A stretch of DNA of 64,000 bases from Paragorgia papillata (Eukaryota; Cnidaria; Anthozoa; Scleralcyonacea; Coralliidae), in the NCBI GenBank assembly GCA_035771165.1, contig JAWNZC010000025.1, forward strand, positions 2,602,501 through 2,666,500, written 5' to 3'. The notes beneath the pieces were generated by a model, which was not told where the DNA came from, did not search any database, and saw only the letters and a program-made list of their open reading frames with translations. Positions 10,101 to 21,735 of this stretch are shown here, piece by piece; the first letter of the stretch is position 1; every line of letters starts with the position of its first letter. Position numbers and translations under genes: made by a program.

Positions 10101-13100
10101 CAAATACCAAATACGTACTACGTAATACACAGATTTTTCTCTTTTGACTGTTTTTCATCTTTTTCCCACCAAAGAAGTAAGCATTTTCTTGAGAATGATT
10201 AACTGTAAATTTACCTGCACAAGTACACTTAAAATAGGCGCAAATGAAAAAAAATATTTTCAGCAGTTTACCACCTTTTCAGTTTGGTCTTTGATACTAC
10301 AGCACTTTGTTGCTTAGAAGAGTCTGCTACAGTGTTAGTAAACTTGTCTGACCCACACAAGCATGGAAGTTACTGTTGGAATAACTACCATACACTATTC
10401 TTTCAAATTGTTTTGATACAGTAGTCAAACTAATTTTCATATTTGTTCTTTTCAAAAATAAAAATATAGGTAAGGAAAACAAGTCAAGCTGCATTGTTGC
10501 TGCTTTTGGAACAAGAAGTAATAGAGCGAGGTATGAGCTATTGAAATATAGTAAGGTTAGATATACTGCCAAAACAGAGAACGTCGGAGTTTAACGTTTC
10601 GAGTGAAGGCCCTTCGTCAGAGAGAAACGTCATGAGCTATTGAGCTTGCATTTCATTGAATTATTTTAAAATTGAATACTTTACATTATGCATGAGTCAA
10701 TATTTTTACTGAAGTTTTTGTTTTTTATCTAGCTGACGTTGAGCAACAAATTTGTCCTGTGTTGATTGAGTTGTGCAGCATAGATAGCACCGATGACTTC
10801 AGAACAGAAGCTGTTACTGTGAGTTTTTCTCTTGGAAGTTACTGTAGTAAACTAAAGGGAATTTTTTTTTCAATCTAGGAGTTAAAAGGTTGAACTTAAT
10901 AATCTTCATTCTTTTGCAGCTTATGAGCAAAATGGCACCAATGGTTGGCAAAGAAATAACTGAGAGATATTTTCTTGCTCAATTTGATAATTTGTGTTCA
11001 GATCCATTGTTTCATGTTCGGAAGGTAAGTTCAATAATTACTAAAGATTTATATTCATTATATATAATTTTGCTCCTTTTTCCTTCCTTACAGATTCCTT
11101 CTTTACAAATTCATTCGTGTTTGTTTCTTTCATACATATTTTTCTTTTTCTTTATTTATTGTTAGGTTTGTGCATCAAACTTTGGAGAGATGTGCGAAGT
11201 CATTGGAAATGAATTGACAGAAACTCGATTGGTGAGAATTATATCGTATTTTTTTACTGTACATTGATTAGCGTGTGAACAATGAAGCTATTTTATCATG
11301 TACTATGGTACTGTGATAACGCTACAGCATTTTTGATCTGCTGTATATATTGTTTTTGTGCCATGTAGCTTCCAGTTTTCATGAAACTTTGTCAGGATGG
11401 AGTCTGGGGAGTAAGAAAGGTGACTATATATAATATATAACGTAACATATACTAAATTTATATACAGATATATACAATATACAGATTTCTACTGTTCATA
11501 TCTACATTCATAATTATAGAATTTTCTCATCTTTTGAAGCATACCTACTTTCTTATCTGTTGATATATTTCTCAATTCCCAAATGCTCATAAAACGTTTG
11601 TCTAACAATTACTTTTAGGCATGTGCGGAATGCTTCATGAGTGTCTCCACAGTTGCTTGTAAAGATGTGCGAAGAAATGAGCTGGCACCATTGTTTATTA
11701 ATTTACTTGGAGATAAGTCACGATGGGTAGGTATCTACATTAAGTTTGAAACTGTACTGTCCGTAGCATGTAAATTCAGAATTAAGCATGTACAATACGA
11801 AACACATCTCAAATTTTGTTGTGTAGGTTCAGATGGCTGCATATCAGAGTCTTGGTCCTTTTATATCGACCTTTTCTGATCCACATATATCTGGATTTTT
11901 TGTTGATGATATGGGCAAGCTTTGCAAGTTTGACATTCCTTCTGTAAAAACATTAGGAGAGAGTTCTGCACATCAAACAGTTGGTTCAGAGAGAGAAGAC
12001 AAAGAGTAAGTATGCAGTATTTTTCAGTGAAAGTGGTAGTGAAAGTGGTGGTGGTGGTGGTGGTAGTGAAAGTGGCGGTAGTGAAAGTGTGGTGGTGGTA
12101 GTAGTAAAAGTGGTGGTGGTGGTGGTAGTGAAAGTGTGGTGGTGGTGGTAGTGAAAGTGTGGTGGTAGTGAAAGTGGTGGTGGTCGTAGTGAAAGTGGTG
12201 GTGGTGGTGGTGGTGGTGGTGGTGGTCGTAGTGAAAGTGGTGGTGGTGGTAGTGAAAGTGTGGTGGTGGTAGTGGAAGTGTGGTGGTGGTGGTGGTGAAA
12301 GGGTAGTGAAAGTGTGGTGGTCGTGAAAATGTAGTGGTAGTGAAAGTGTGGTGGTAGTGAAAGTGTGGTTGTGGTGAAAGTATGGTGGTGGTGAAAATGG
12401 TGATGGTGGTGAAAGTGGTGGTAGTGTTAGTGAAAGTTTTGAAAGTGGTGGTGAAAGTGGTGGTAGTGGTAGTGAAGTTGGTGGTAGTGAATGTGGTGGT
12501 GGTGGTAGTGAAAGTGTGGTGGTGATAGGGAAAGTGGTGGTGATGATGAAAGTGGTGGTGGTAGTTAAAGTGGTGGTGGTGGTAGTGAAAGTGTGGTGGT
12601 GGTGAAAATGGTGATGGTGGTGAAAGTGGTGGTAGTGTTAGTGAAAGTTTTGAAAGTGGTGGTAATGAAAGTGGTGGTAGTGGTAGTTAAAGTGGTGGTG
12701 GTGGTAGTGAAAGTGTAGTGGAAGTGAATGTGTAGTGGTGATAGTGAAAGTGGTGGTGATGATGAAAGTGTAGTGGTGATAGTGAAAGTGGTGGTGATAG
12801 TGAAAGTGTAGTGGTGGTAGTGAAAGTGGTGATGGTGAAAGTGGTAGTGGTGGTGGTGGTGGCAGTGGTAGTGAAAGTGTGGTGGTGGAGGTAAAAGTGA
12901 TATAGTAGTGGAAGAGGAGGTAGTGATACTGGACCATGATGGACAAGTGGTAATGGCTATTGGTGTGTTGGTATTAGTATGTTATTCATATATGGGTATT
13001 TCTGGTCTTAGTATTGGTATTAACGCCAACTGTTAATGCTTTCTTTCACAAAACAGAAACTCAAATGAACTAGAATCAGGTTCACTACACACTGAAAATA

Positions 13101-16100
13101 ACGGTATTGAAGTGAAGACCACCGACTCGGGGTACATGTCTCCGCCAGAGGTCCATTTGGACGGTGATTTGAACGTGAACTCAGAAGAGAATGAAACTTC
13201 GTCAATGGAACACGTCATAAAAGGACTTGGTGAGTTCCATGTTGGTGAAAAAAGTCCCAAAACTGAAAAGGAACTAGATCTGTTTAACTCGTTTAATTAC
13301 TGGAGAACTCCGTTACCCGATATTGGAGTCGAGAATAGCCAACCAGGGAAAGAGAAGGACGAGAAACAACAAGATGTCGAGGAAGACGCCAGTATGTCAG
13401 GTGAAGGTGATGTTAAGGAAAACACCAATGATGAGAATTCTGAAAAGCCCCAAGCAAGACTAGATTTCCAAGACCTAGGGATATCGGATATGGATATTGA
13501 GGAAGATTGTGACGAAGTAACTGTGGATGACCTGAACAAGGAAGAAGAGAACTTGACTTGTGGTGAGCATCTTGATAGCTCACCCAACAGAACAGGACGA
13601 CTCACTGGTCTACCTAGCTTGAGATTTGATGAAGATTATTTACAGCCTTACTCACCGAATATGTCATTTGAAGAAGATACACACAGCGCACCTAGTCCAC
13701 CACATTCACCTCTTTATCACCAGGTAAGTGCATGGGAGAAGAAAGCAACGAGATAGAAACTAAGTTTGCATCGTACGCTGAAGGCCCTTTTATACCAGAG
13801 GCAATAAGACGCGACTTAGACATAACACGCCTTAGATAAGACACGAACTGACCCGTTTATACGGCGTTCTTGAACAAGCCTCGGCTTGTGTAAGACGTGA
13901 ACATAAATTTCCGTACCTTCTATACGAGTGTTTAGAGTCTTATGTAGAAGACGTCCTGTGTCCAGACATAGACAGACGACATAGATAGACGACATAGACA
14001 GACGACATAGACATAGACAGACAGACATAGACAGACGACATAGACAGACATAGACAGGCATAGACAGACATAGACAGACGACATAGACAGACGACATAGA
14101 CAGACGACATAGACAGACGACATAGACAGACATAGACATACATAGACATAGATATAGACATAGACATAGACAGAGACATACATAGACAGACGACAGACAT
14201 AGACAGACATATAGACAGACATATAGACAGACATAGACAGACATAGACAGACACAAACAGACACAGACAGACAGACAGACACAGACAGACACAGAGACAG
14301 ACACAGAGACAGACAGACAGACATAGACAGACATAGACAGACATAGACGGACACAGACACAGACACAGGCAGACATAGACAGACACAGACAGACCAAACA
14401 TTGTTTACAGTTTCAATGTGTTCTATATGTCTAACTCTTGCCTGATTATTCTTCTTCTTTCTCCATAGACTGTTATTCCTCAAGCTCTTCTTGATCACTA
14501 TATTTCCATGACAGAACCATCGAAAGCACAAGCAATCGACACTGAACTAGCCAAACATTGTGCCTTTAGTTTTCCTGCAGTAACGTTGACGCTAGGCGCG
14601 AAGAACTGGCGTTGTCTCAGAGATACCTACGAACTCCTCTCTTCCGATATGCAGGTAGTTAAAAAAAAAAAAACCCTTCACCTATCATGTTTAATAGCAG
14701 TCTCGTTCCCAGAGCCCACGTTACCCACGCGGGAAACGAGAGACTCTGGGATAATCCGTTTCAAATCGTTACGTTATTGGCTGAATAGTGAGCATGAGTT
14801 GGTCTGAAGTGACCGGAAGTAGAATTAATAAAACCAAAATAACAAATATGTCAGACGACAAGACTCCAGTGAAGACGTTGCCGCGATCGATATCTTCGCC
14901 GTATGTGTGTAGATGCTGTAATTCGAGCTTCGCCAGCAACCCCATTGACTTTGTTTGGGGAAAAGTCAAACAAGGAGAACATACTATCCAGATTCCGCTC
15001 GGATATTCAGTTATGCATGCGTACCTCAACCGGAATAACAAGAATCCTGTGATTTGAAACGGATTATCCCAGAGTCTCTCGTTTCCCGGGTGGGGAACGT
15101 GGGCTCTGGGAACGAGATTGGTTTAATAGACAAATAGTCAAATTGTTTAAAGTGCACATGAAACGAAAATTAAGTTTGTCTTTAAAATTTGAAAGAGCAC
15201 TTAAAATGATAGAGTAACATCTTTTGCAGTTTTTCGTTTCCTTGTTTCGGTCTTGAGATATTTCAGTTTGTTTGGTATGCAATTTTACTGTCACACATGC
15301 ATGATGACATATCGGAGAACGTTATATATATTTGCTATTATCAAACGAAATCACTTGAAAATTCACATGTTTGATGTTCTACATCTACATAACATCCGAC
15401 GGATCAGAAAATTTATGAACTATGGTAACAGGAAGTCCTTAGTGCAGGCAGTGATAATGTCAAGGATTGACTATTGTAATGGTTTATTGTTTGGCGTCTC
15501 AGCTACCCATTTGTTAAAGTTACAAAGAATACAAAACACAGCAGCTCGATTAGTATGCTATGTTCCAAAGTATGATCATATTACACCTACTCTTATACAG
15601 TTACATTGGTTACCTGTCAAATATAGAATTCTTTTTAAGATTGCCATATTGGTGCATAAATGCATTAGTGGCTTGGCACCCAAGTATCTGAGTAGTCTAA
15701 TAGAAGTTAGAAAGATCCTACGATATAACTTAAGATCAAATGGAGGTATACTCCTATTGGACAAGAGCGCCAAAACAAAGAAAACCTTGGGCCATAGAGC
15801 ATTTTCGAACGCGGCGCCCAACGTATGGAACAGTCTCCCTATACACACATTAGGAATGAGAAGAATTTTAATATTTTTAAAAAACTTTTAAAGTCTCATT
15901 ATTTTAGTGAAGCTTTTAACTTGTAAGGAAAATGTTAGTAAGCATATGTACCACTGTTAGCCTATAGCATAATAATTAATTAATGATCATGTGTAATGCG
16001 CATTTGATCATATTTTAACATGTTAATTTGCGCAATATAAGCAATAAATATTATTATTATTATCATTCTGGGAGAAACACATCCACATGCTTCCTTCGTA

Positions 16101-19100
16101 ATCAATTTGGTTTCATAGTAGCAAAGATATACTACGGTTCCGGTTTGAGGGTGGACACGCGAACACCGCTGCCAAACGTTTGCGCATGCGTGAATTCTCT
16201 AGAATAAATATCAAGAGAAGCTGTGGCGACAACAACCAGACAGCGAAGACTAAGTAAGACTCGACTATTCATTTGTGTTTTAAAAAAAGGGTAAAGAAAA
16301 TTACGAAGGGGTAAATTCAGAATATGTTACAATATTGACAAAGAAGCCATGCACAAATTATCTACCTTATCTTTTCGGTAGTATACTTATAATTTTAACT
16401 TTTGTGTCGGACTCTCGGACCAGTCCAAATATTTCAGTATTTTCCCTCTCTTTTTCTGAGGACGAGCTCGGACGTCGCGCATGCGCAAAACGTTTGGCAG
16501 CGGTGTTGGACACGCGTGATTTGACGACACACGTTTCGCACGGGAAACTAACATGTTGCTAAGTGGAAACTGCGAAGTTACTAAGGCCAAACGGCATTGT
16601 TTCTTCGTGCAAACGTCGCGTTGTGGGGTTTGTCAGCGTAATGGCCGATCGGAAAAGCACTGTGGAGTTCTTAGTTTCACTTGACGAAGATTTAATTGTG
16701 TATAAGGATGAGTTATAAACATGCCCACATTTGCTTTGAAAATTTGGTGCTCGTTTCAAATTGAAACAATACCGTTTGCGGTTTGGCCTTAGTAACGTTA
16801 CAGTTTCCGCTTAGCAACATGTTAGTTTCCCGCGTGAAACGTGTGTCGTCAAATTACGTGTGCCCAAGCTCAAACCAGAACCGTAGTATAACCTTTTCTG
16901 ATAATCATTATGTACATGTGGCGTCAACATGTCAAATTTGCATAGCAACCAACCTGAAATATCTCAACAACGAAGCGAGGAAACGAAAAAGTTGTAAAAG
17001 ATGTTACTTTGTCGTTTTAAATGTTCTTTCAAATAAGACAGACTTAATTTTCGTTTCATAGGCACTTTAATAACTTGTATAACGTTGAACCAGTATAACT
17101 GCAAATTCTACGTGGCTTTTATTTAGTGGAAAGTTCGTCGAACGTTGGCATTTTCCATCCACGAGTTATCCCAAATTTTAGGTGAAGAAATTACAAGGAT
17201 GGACCTTGTACCAATATTTAACAACTTCTTGAAAGATCTGGATGAAGTAAGCAATGGCTTTACGTTATTTTGTGGTTGGGGCGAGATATAATGATAGAAA
17301 GTTAATACATATGTTATCATGCACCAATTGAAATGTTTTCCTGTGCAGAGTGAAACACACAGTTTAACAACTTACTCGTGACCAATATTCGGCCATTGAT
17401 ATTGTGTTTTTACTTTTTTCAAACGAAAGCCTTTGATATATAACATTGTTATTGAATTGTCAGCTCGACTTGAAACGAGTTTAATTTTACTAGTCCTTAA
17501 CTGCCCCTTATATTTCTTTATTAAGGTACGAATTGGTGTCTTAAAACATTTAGCGAATTTTATAAAGGTTTGTTTTCTCTTGCTATCTTAATGATCCTTA
17601 AAATATAACTACCGTTAATTAAAACTAAATTAGGTCTAGGAACTGTCAGAGTTGGAAAAAAGCTGCGGGTATGCGGGTACCACCCGGAGGAAGGTTTACT
17701 TTAGTGAGGAAGGTTTAAAGTGAAAACACGTGAAACAACACATTCGGTAATCTGAGAAAGTTGCAATTGATCAAGCAAGGTGTCGAGAAGAAATGCGATT
17801 TGCAGCAAAACATTGGCTAACCAACAATTATGCAGCACTGGCAGTGGTAGCAGTTACATGTGTGAGACATGTACGCTGATGTCTGCTGTGATATCTGTAT
17901 CTTCGCAGCAGTCGAGGGTAGTTAGTAGCTATTGTAGTATGCCAAAGCTTACCTAGGAAAACCTAGAAAACCAAGGTACTGTAAAAGTCACGCAGTATTT
18001 ATGAACGTTGCAAAACACAAAATTCTCGCTATATATTTTGAGGAAGGTTATCTAAACTTAAAAACCCATTCGGAGGAAGGTTGAATACTTTTTCCAACTC
18101 TGGGAACTGTATGCGAGCGTGTTACCACATGCAGGTGAATAGACTCCGAAAGTAAAGGGAGTTTTATTGCCTTTTTTCTAGTTATTGGCACCTGATCTAC
18201 GGTCAAGCTATCTGCCAACGTTTTCTGAATTTCTAAATAGTGACAACGTAAGGAACTGGAGATTTAGATACGAGCTGGCAGAGTAAGTAAGCTAACTAAA
18301 CTTCTTTTGTGTCTTGTGGATGTGTTGGTAGACCAAAACCACACTGCAGTTAAATCTAGGGTAGATTATTTACCGAGTACAAGGAAAAACGACTATTAAA
18401 CTAGGGTAAATAGTTTTTAGTTCATCTTTGATTTTCTTTTTCCTTTCTAGACAATTAATTATATTGACTGGCTTATACCATCCAATTGAAGTTAGTGATC
18501 ATATTTGTCCGATTGCTTTGACTCTCGGTGCAGATCGCGTGGCTGAAGTCAGACTGATAGCTTATAAATTAGTGAGTGTAGCGCTTAATTTATGAATCCA
18601 ATCTCGTTCCTAGAGCCCACGTTCCCCACCCGGGGAAACGAGGGACTCTGGGATAATCCGTTTCAAATCACAGGATTCTTGTTATACTGGTTGAGGTAGG
18701 CATGCGTAAATATCCGAGCGGAATCTGGATAGTATGTTCTCCTTGTTTGACTTTTCCCCAAACAAGTCAATGGGGTTGCTGGCGAAGTTCGAATTACAGC
18801 ATCTACACACATACGGCGAAGATATCGATCGCGGCAACGTCTCCACTGGAGTCTTGTCGTCCGACATCTTTGTTATTTTGGTTTTATTAATTCTACTTCC
18901 GGTCACTTCAGACCAACTCACGCTCACTATTCAGTCAATAACGTAACGATTTGAAACGGATTATCCCAGAGTCTCGTTTCCCGGGTGGGGAACGTGGGCT
19001 CTGGGAACGAGATTGTTATGAACCCATCATTGGCATTGATGCCTATTAATGTACCGCGAGAGTGATGTCATAATGCTATAAATATACACTGACGGTAACT

Positions 19101-19567
19101 GTGATCCGTACTATACTTATAGTGCATGTAACGTACTCAACGTTTCTGGGCTACAGACAGATTTAACCTACAACCTTCTATAAATGTAGAGTATTGAGTT
19201 AAGCAGGATATACAAAAGTCTAAATAATGCTGTACTGCTGAGATTTTAGAGAACAAAACATCGACGCTTCTAGCCAATGTTTTTAAGCAAAGTAAAATGT
19301 TCTAGGATTTAGAGCTCTGACTCAAAAATTTAATTCTCTCTGAAATCCTGACAGTACACTACCGCCTTTGTATACATGTATATTGGTTGTGTTAGGGCAA
19401 GTGTTAATATTCGTTATATTCTTTCCAACATTTTGCTTTGTTTAGATTGGTATTTTGTTACTAAAATTAGAAAAAGACGAAGACGAACAAAGGAAGAAAT
19501 TTACAGATGACATTATCGAGCATTTTGCAACGAGCCCACATTGGTTCAGAAGGCTGTCGTTAGTACA

Positions 19568-19644
<77 letters not shown>

Positions 19645-19697
19645 GTCTGTCTGTCTGCCTGTCTCTGTCTGTCTGTCTGTGTCTGTCTGTGTCTGTC

Positions 19698-19776
<79 letters not shown>

Positions 19777-21609
19777 GTCTGACCCCGTCAAAGTTTTGCC
19801 TATTCTTTCTTGTAAACATAGTCAATCGAGATATGGTCTGGAAACTCGGCAAACTTCGAAGCGCCTATAATGAGCTGCGATTTTATGTTGAACCGTACCT
19901 TACACCGTGCACATCTTTGTTTTAGGTTTATTAATATTTAAGTAGCACGGTTGAGTGATTCAACTGAAACGCTGCTATTGGATAATTCGTTCATTATACT
20001 AAAATACAATGGGTTCAGTGATCGTGCACAAGAATGGATAAAGGCGAACAAAAAGATAGAACAAAGACTATTAGCTGAGTTTCCAGACAATATTTTGAAT
20101 GACTATGTTGTAAAACAGTTTATGTAACTAAAGATATTCGGAATTTGATTACCTATTTGTCTGTCTCTGTTAACCGATATAGAATCAGCGATGATGAACG
20201 TTTATCTTTATTTCTGTTCAGATATGGTCAGTTATGCGAAGTTTTATTGGAAGAAGATTTCATAACGGCTGAGAAGTTTGCCATTGATTTTCTTCCCGAA
20301 TTGCTCAACTATCAATCGGATACAATAGTCAATGTAAAACTAACATTATCCAGGACATTGACGCGAGCTGTCATGGTAACTGGTAAGTAAATACAACGAC
20401 CATAACTCTATCGATCATCATCATCGTCATCAGCATCATACTTTTCGGCCGGGATTAATCCAACACTGGTGGGATCAGCCGCTCGGATAATATTTCGTCA
20501 TTGATTTCTATCTTAACTGTTGTCTGGAAGTCGTCACTCCATCTCTTCCTTGGCTTCCTCTACCTCTATTAACCGTCAACTTTTCGGTCCATTGCTCGTC
20601 TTATTGCGCTTTCTTCTTTGCCTCTCAAGATATTTCCATACCATCTTAATCTTGCTTCTCTGATCTTCTCCAAAATATTCACAACTCCTAACCTCTTCCT
20701 GTTTTCAACACTTAATATTCTGTCCATTAAAGTAACTCCTAAAATCCATCGTAGCATTTTTAGGCGAATTTCAGGGTATTGTACGCGCATCATTTTGCAA
20801 AGGAATTGGCGGGCTCTTGGCGGGCACTTCGCAAAGTAAGCAATGGCAAACGGACTTGCTAGCGAGCCAACAACGGCAGAATAACAGTGTTAAACATCCA
20901 GAAACTGTATCGATATACTTTGCCTATTTTAAACAGTATGTTTACTTTGAGTGGAGCTTGCCTGTTTTTTTGAAAAATTATGTGCGCGCAACACCCAACC
21001 CCTAAAAAGGGGCTGTAGTACAGTCTACCTGTATGCTTGATCATCGATGGGCGTTTTAATATTTTTGCATGGCTTTTAGATTACTTCTGTCGACCAGAAT
21101 GCAAAGACAGCGAGAAAGTTTTAGAAGCCATTGAGAGACTTCAGTCGGACAACGACCGAGATGTTCGATACTTCGCCGGTCGGGACGAAGAAGTTCCTTA
21201 CGAAGGACGACGATGGAGTTCCGACGATCCAACGCTCATGTTACGAACGACTAGTCGAGAGTCTCCGGAGGAAGGCCAGGCCATGATGGGTAGATCGCCT
21301 CTGGATGGAGCGTTTGCTGAGGAGCAAATCGAAGCCAAGTTATTGGCTGTGGAAACGACCGAAGACGTCGAGGACGAGACAGTGACTGGTGTTCATGTGG
21401 AGAGTAGCGAGGAAAAGACTGGGGAAGAAAGTGATAAGGTGGAGGGAGAGGAACAAGAGACTGGGGAGACAGAGGAAAAAGAGACTGGAGAAGAGCAATC
21501 CGAAGTGGAGTCGAAAGAGCCCGAGGAATCCGAAGATGCGGGTATTTCATGTGAAGAGGACGGATCAAACACGGATACTATGGACACTACTATCACGAAT
21601 GACGAATAA
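7101..21609 (+). CDS. PPP4R1: PP4 regulatory subunit 1 (HEAT-repeat protein)
   Basis: There are 21 exons: 7101-7107, 7176-7229, 7578-7695, 7896-7999, 9616-9755, 10470-10530, 10733-10818, 10920-11024, 11166-11231, 11369-11419, 11619-11726, 11827-12005, 13057-13723, 14469-14654, 17127-17246, 17526-17567, 18182-18282, 18451-18571, 19446-19558, 20222-20382, 21080-21609. All are GT-AG and every phase fits, giving 3120 bp (1039 aa). Family hallmarks include [56 protein letters not shown] and [14 protein letters not shown]. The N-terminal HEAT block is about residues 30-340, an acidic linker 360-582 lies in one exon, and a C-terminal HEAT block spans 583-865. In animals this subunit binds and directs the PP4 catalytic subunit. 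Exon 1 codes only 7 nt. An acidic Glu/Thr tail of about 150 residues goes beyond the vertebrate C-terminus. Confidence 0.95.
8565..8692 (+). repeat. minisatellite GTGTGGRCAATGG
   Basis: About seven imperfect units of roughly 18 bp (GTGTGGACAATGGTT, GTGTGGGCAATGGGAAT) lie in PPP4R1 intron 4. A related TGTGGTTAATGGTTA array lies at 9484-9566, so the two arrays flank the gene-fragment repeat at 8693-9460. Confidence 0.7.
8693..9460 (+). mobile_element. repeat carrying a Cys-rich, PIP-box ORF
   Basis: An ATG at 8972 opens a 131-codon frame (to 9367). It begins [20 protein letters not shown] with a series of CxxC pairs (CSVC, CVNC, CNVC, CQIC) and later holds [12 protein letters not shown], which fits the PCNA-binding pattern QxxLxxFF. 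A shorter, broken copy lies at 9985-10262 ([12 protein letters not shown] survives). Both follow a shared left part, GGTAAATTTTTCAGTTTGAC. It looks like a domesticated or transposon-borne zinc-ribbon fragment. I do not recognise the family. Confidence 0.55.
9484..9566 (+). repeat. minisatellite TGTGGTTAATGGTTA
   Basis: About four units of roughly 18 bp in PPP4R1 intron 4, related to the array at 8565. Confidence 0.65.
9985..10262 (+). mobile_element. degraded second copy of the Cys-rich ORF repeat
   Basis: It shares the left part (GGTAAATTTTTCAGTTTGAC), the start [17 protein letters not shown], and the 3' part (CCACCAAAGAAGTAAGCATT, CACTTAAAATAGGCGCAAAT) with 8693-9460. The middle is deleted and the frame stops early. 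Confidence 0.6.
10541..10632 (+). repeat. dispersed repeat with GACGAAGGGCC motif
   Basis: The segment TAAGGTTAGATATACTGCC through AACGTTTCGAGTGAAGGCCC is repeated in inverted orientation at 42516-42606 inside an IFT88 intron. Only these two copies are clear here. Confidence 0.6.
12030..12915 (+). repeat. intronic minisatellite GTGGTGGTAGTGAAA
   Basis: About 880 bp of GTGGTGGTGGTAGTGAAA-type units with variable triplet number, and one larger repeated block (about 12400-12480 against 12606-12690). It lies in PPP4R1 intron 12 just before the large acidic exon. Confidence 0.85.
13963..14397 (+). repeat. intronic array of ACAGACATAG units
   Basis: About 430 bp of ACAGACATAG, ACAGACGACATAG and ACAGACAC units in PPP4R1 intron 13. 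Long open frames across it on the minus strand are repeat artefacts. Confidence 0.85.
14698..15120 (+). mobile_element. Mutator-like (Pack-MULE-like) element, family M1 copy 2
   Basis: TIRs CAGTCTCGTTCCC / CAATCTCGTTCCC are flanked by a perfect 9-bp repeat GTTTAATAG (14689-14697, 15121-15129). It carries the same [20 protein letters not shown] / [14 protein letters not shown] exon as copy 1. One extra T near 14951 breaks the frame after NPID. It lies in PPP4R1 intron 14. Confidence 0.85.
15320..16065 (+). mobile_element. 5'-truncated non-LTR retrotransposon (L2/CR1-like) 3' end
   Basis: An open frame to 15891 reads [20 protein letters not shown], then [10 protein letters not shown], then [17 protein letters not shown], then [16 protein letters not shown]. 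This is the typical reverse-transcriptase C-terminus of the L2/CR1 group. A stop after FLKNF lies just before the usual end. The copy ends in AATAAATATTATTATTATTA, the usual microsatellite tail. Confidence 0.85.
16132..16886 (+). mobile_element. TA-flanked element carrying a 25-codon ORF, copy 1
   Basis: Arms CTACGGTTCCGGTTTGAGSG and complement are bounded by TA on each side (mariner-like target choice). Near 16641 a short frame reads [20 protein letters not shown] then YKDEL and stops. Copy 2 (29283-29677) keeps it with a few substitutions. This copy is split by 16162-16507. Confidence 0.7.
16162..16507. mobile_element. MITE with 9-bp target duplication, nested
   Basis: TIRs AACACCGCTGCCAAACG and complement. 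A perfect 9-bp repeat GGACACGCG lies at 16153-16161 and 16508-16516. Removing it restores continuity with the uninterrupted copy at 29283. Confidence 0.8.
17647..18102. mobile_element. hAT-like MITE (CAGAGTTGGAAAAA), copy 1
   Basis: TIRs CAGAGTTGGAAAAA / TTTTTCCAACTCTG are flanked by a perfect 8-bp duplication GGAACTGT (17639-17646, 18103-18110). The second copy is 55565-56044. It lies in PPP4R1 intron 16. Confidence 0.85.
18599..19015 (-). mobile_element. Mutator-like (Pack-MULE-like) element, family M1 copy 3
   Basis: TIRs CAATCTCGTTCC and a 9-bp duplication TTATGAATC / TTATGAACC (18590-18598, 19016-19024). The captured exon is on the minus strand and is the best preserved: [40 protein letters not shown], then [16 protein letters not shown]. 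It lies in PPP4R1 intron 18. Confidence 0.85.
19567..19782 (+). repeat. (TGTC)n microsatellite next to a splice donor
   Basis: About 215 bp of TGTC repeats with a few TGTGTC interruptions start 8 bases after the donor of PPP4R1 exon 19 (donor GTTAGT at 19559). Confidence 0.9.
19818..20108 (+). mobile_element. CATAGTCAATCGAGA-type MITE
   Basis: An almost full copy of the 51045-51337 element, including ATAGTCAATCGAGATATGG at the left and GCTGAGTTTCCAGACAAT at a decayed right end. It is in PPP4R1 intron 19. Confidence 0.75.
20420..20795 (-). mobile_element. non-LTR retrotransposon fragment, C-terminal coding end
   Basis: The minus strand reads [19 protein letters not shown] then [20 protein letters not shown] then [18 protein letters not shown]. 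This is the familiar RT-tail motif of RTE-like or related retroelements. A frameshift or stop follows MDRKVDG. It is in PPP4R1 intron 20. Confidence 0.75.
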
Positions 21610-21735
21610 AATGTCTCGCCACGAGATGATGCAGAATTATGTAAGTTTACCATGAAAGTTTTTATCTTCATTACTTGGTATGCAGTTTGAAGGCCTAATT
21701 ACTTAATAATTTAATACTTGTATAACTTAATAACT

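Larger units (their letters stand above)
15151..17066. mobile_element. TTAA-flanked TIR element hosting nested insertions
   Basis: TTAA lies on both sides (15147-15150, 17067-17070). Arms AGTGCACATGAAACGAAAAT / AGTGCCTATGAAACGAAAAT extend about 120 bp. Inside are a LINE fragment (about 15320-16065) and a TA-flanked element (16132-16886) that itself holds another element (16162-16507). A related copy without the nest lies at 54181-54649. Confidence 0.8.

Noticed and set aside
13963..14397. Long minus-strand frames over ACAGACATAG repeats
   Set aside because: Repeat artefact in a PPP4R1 intron.
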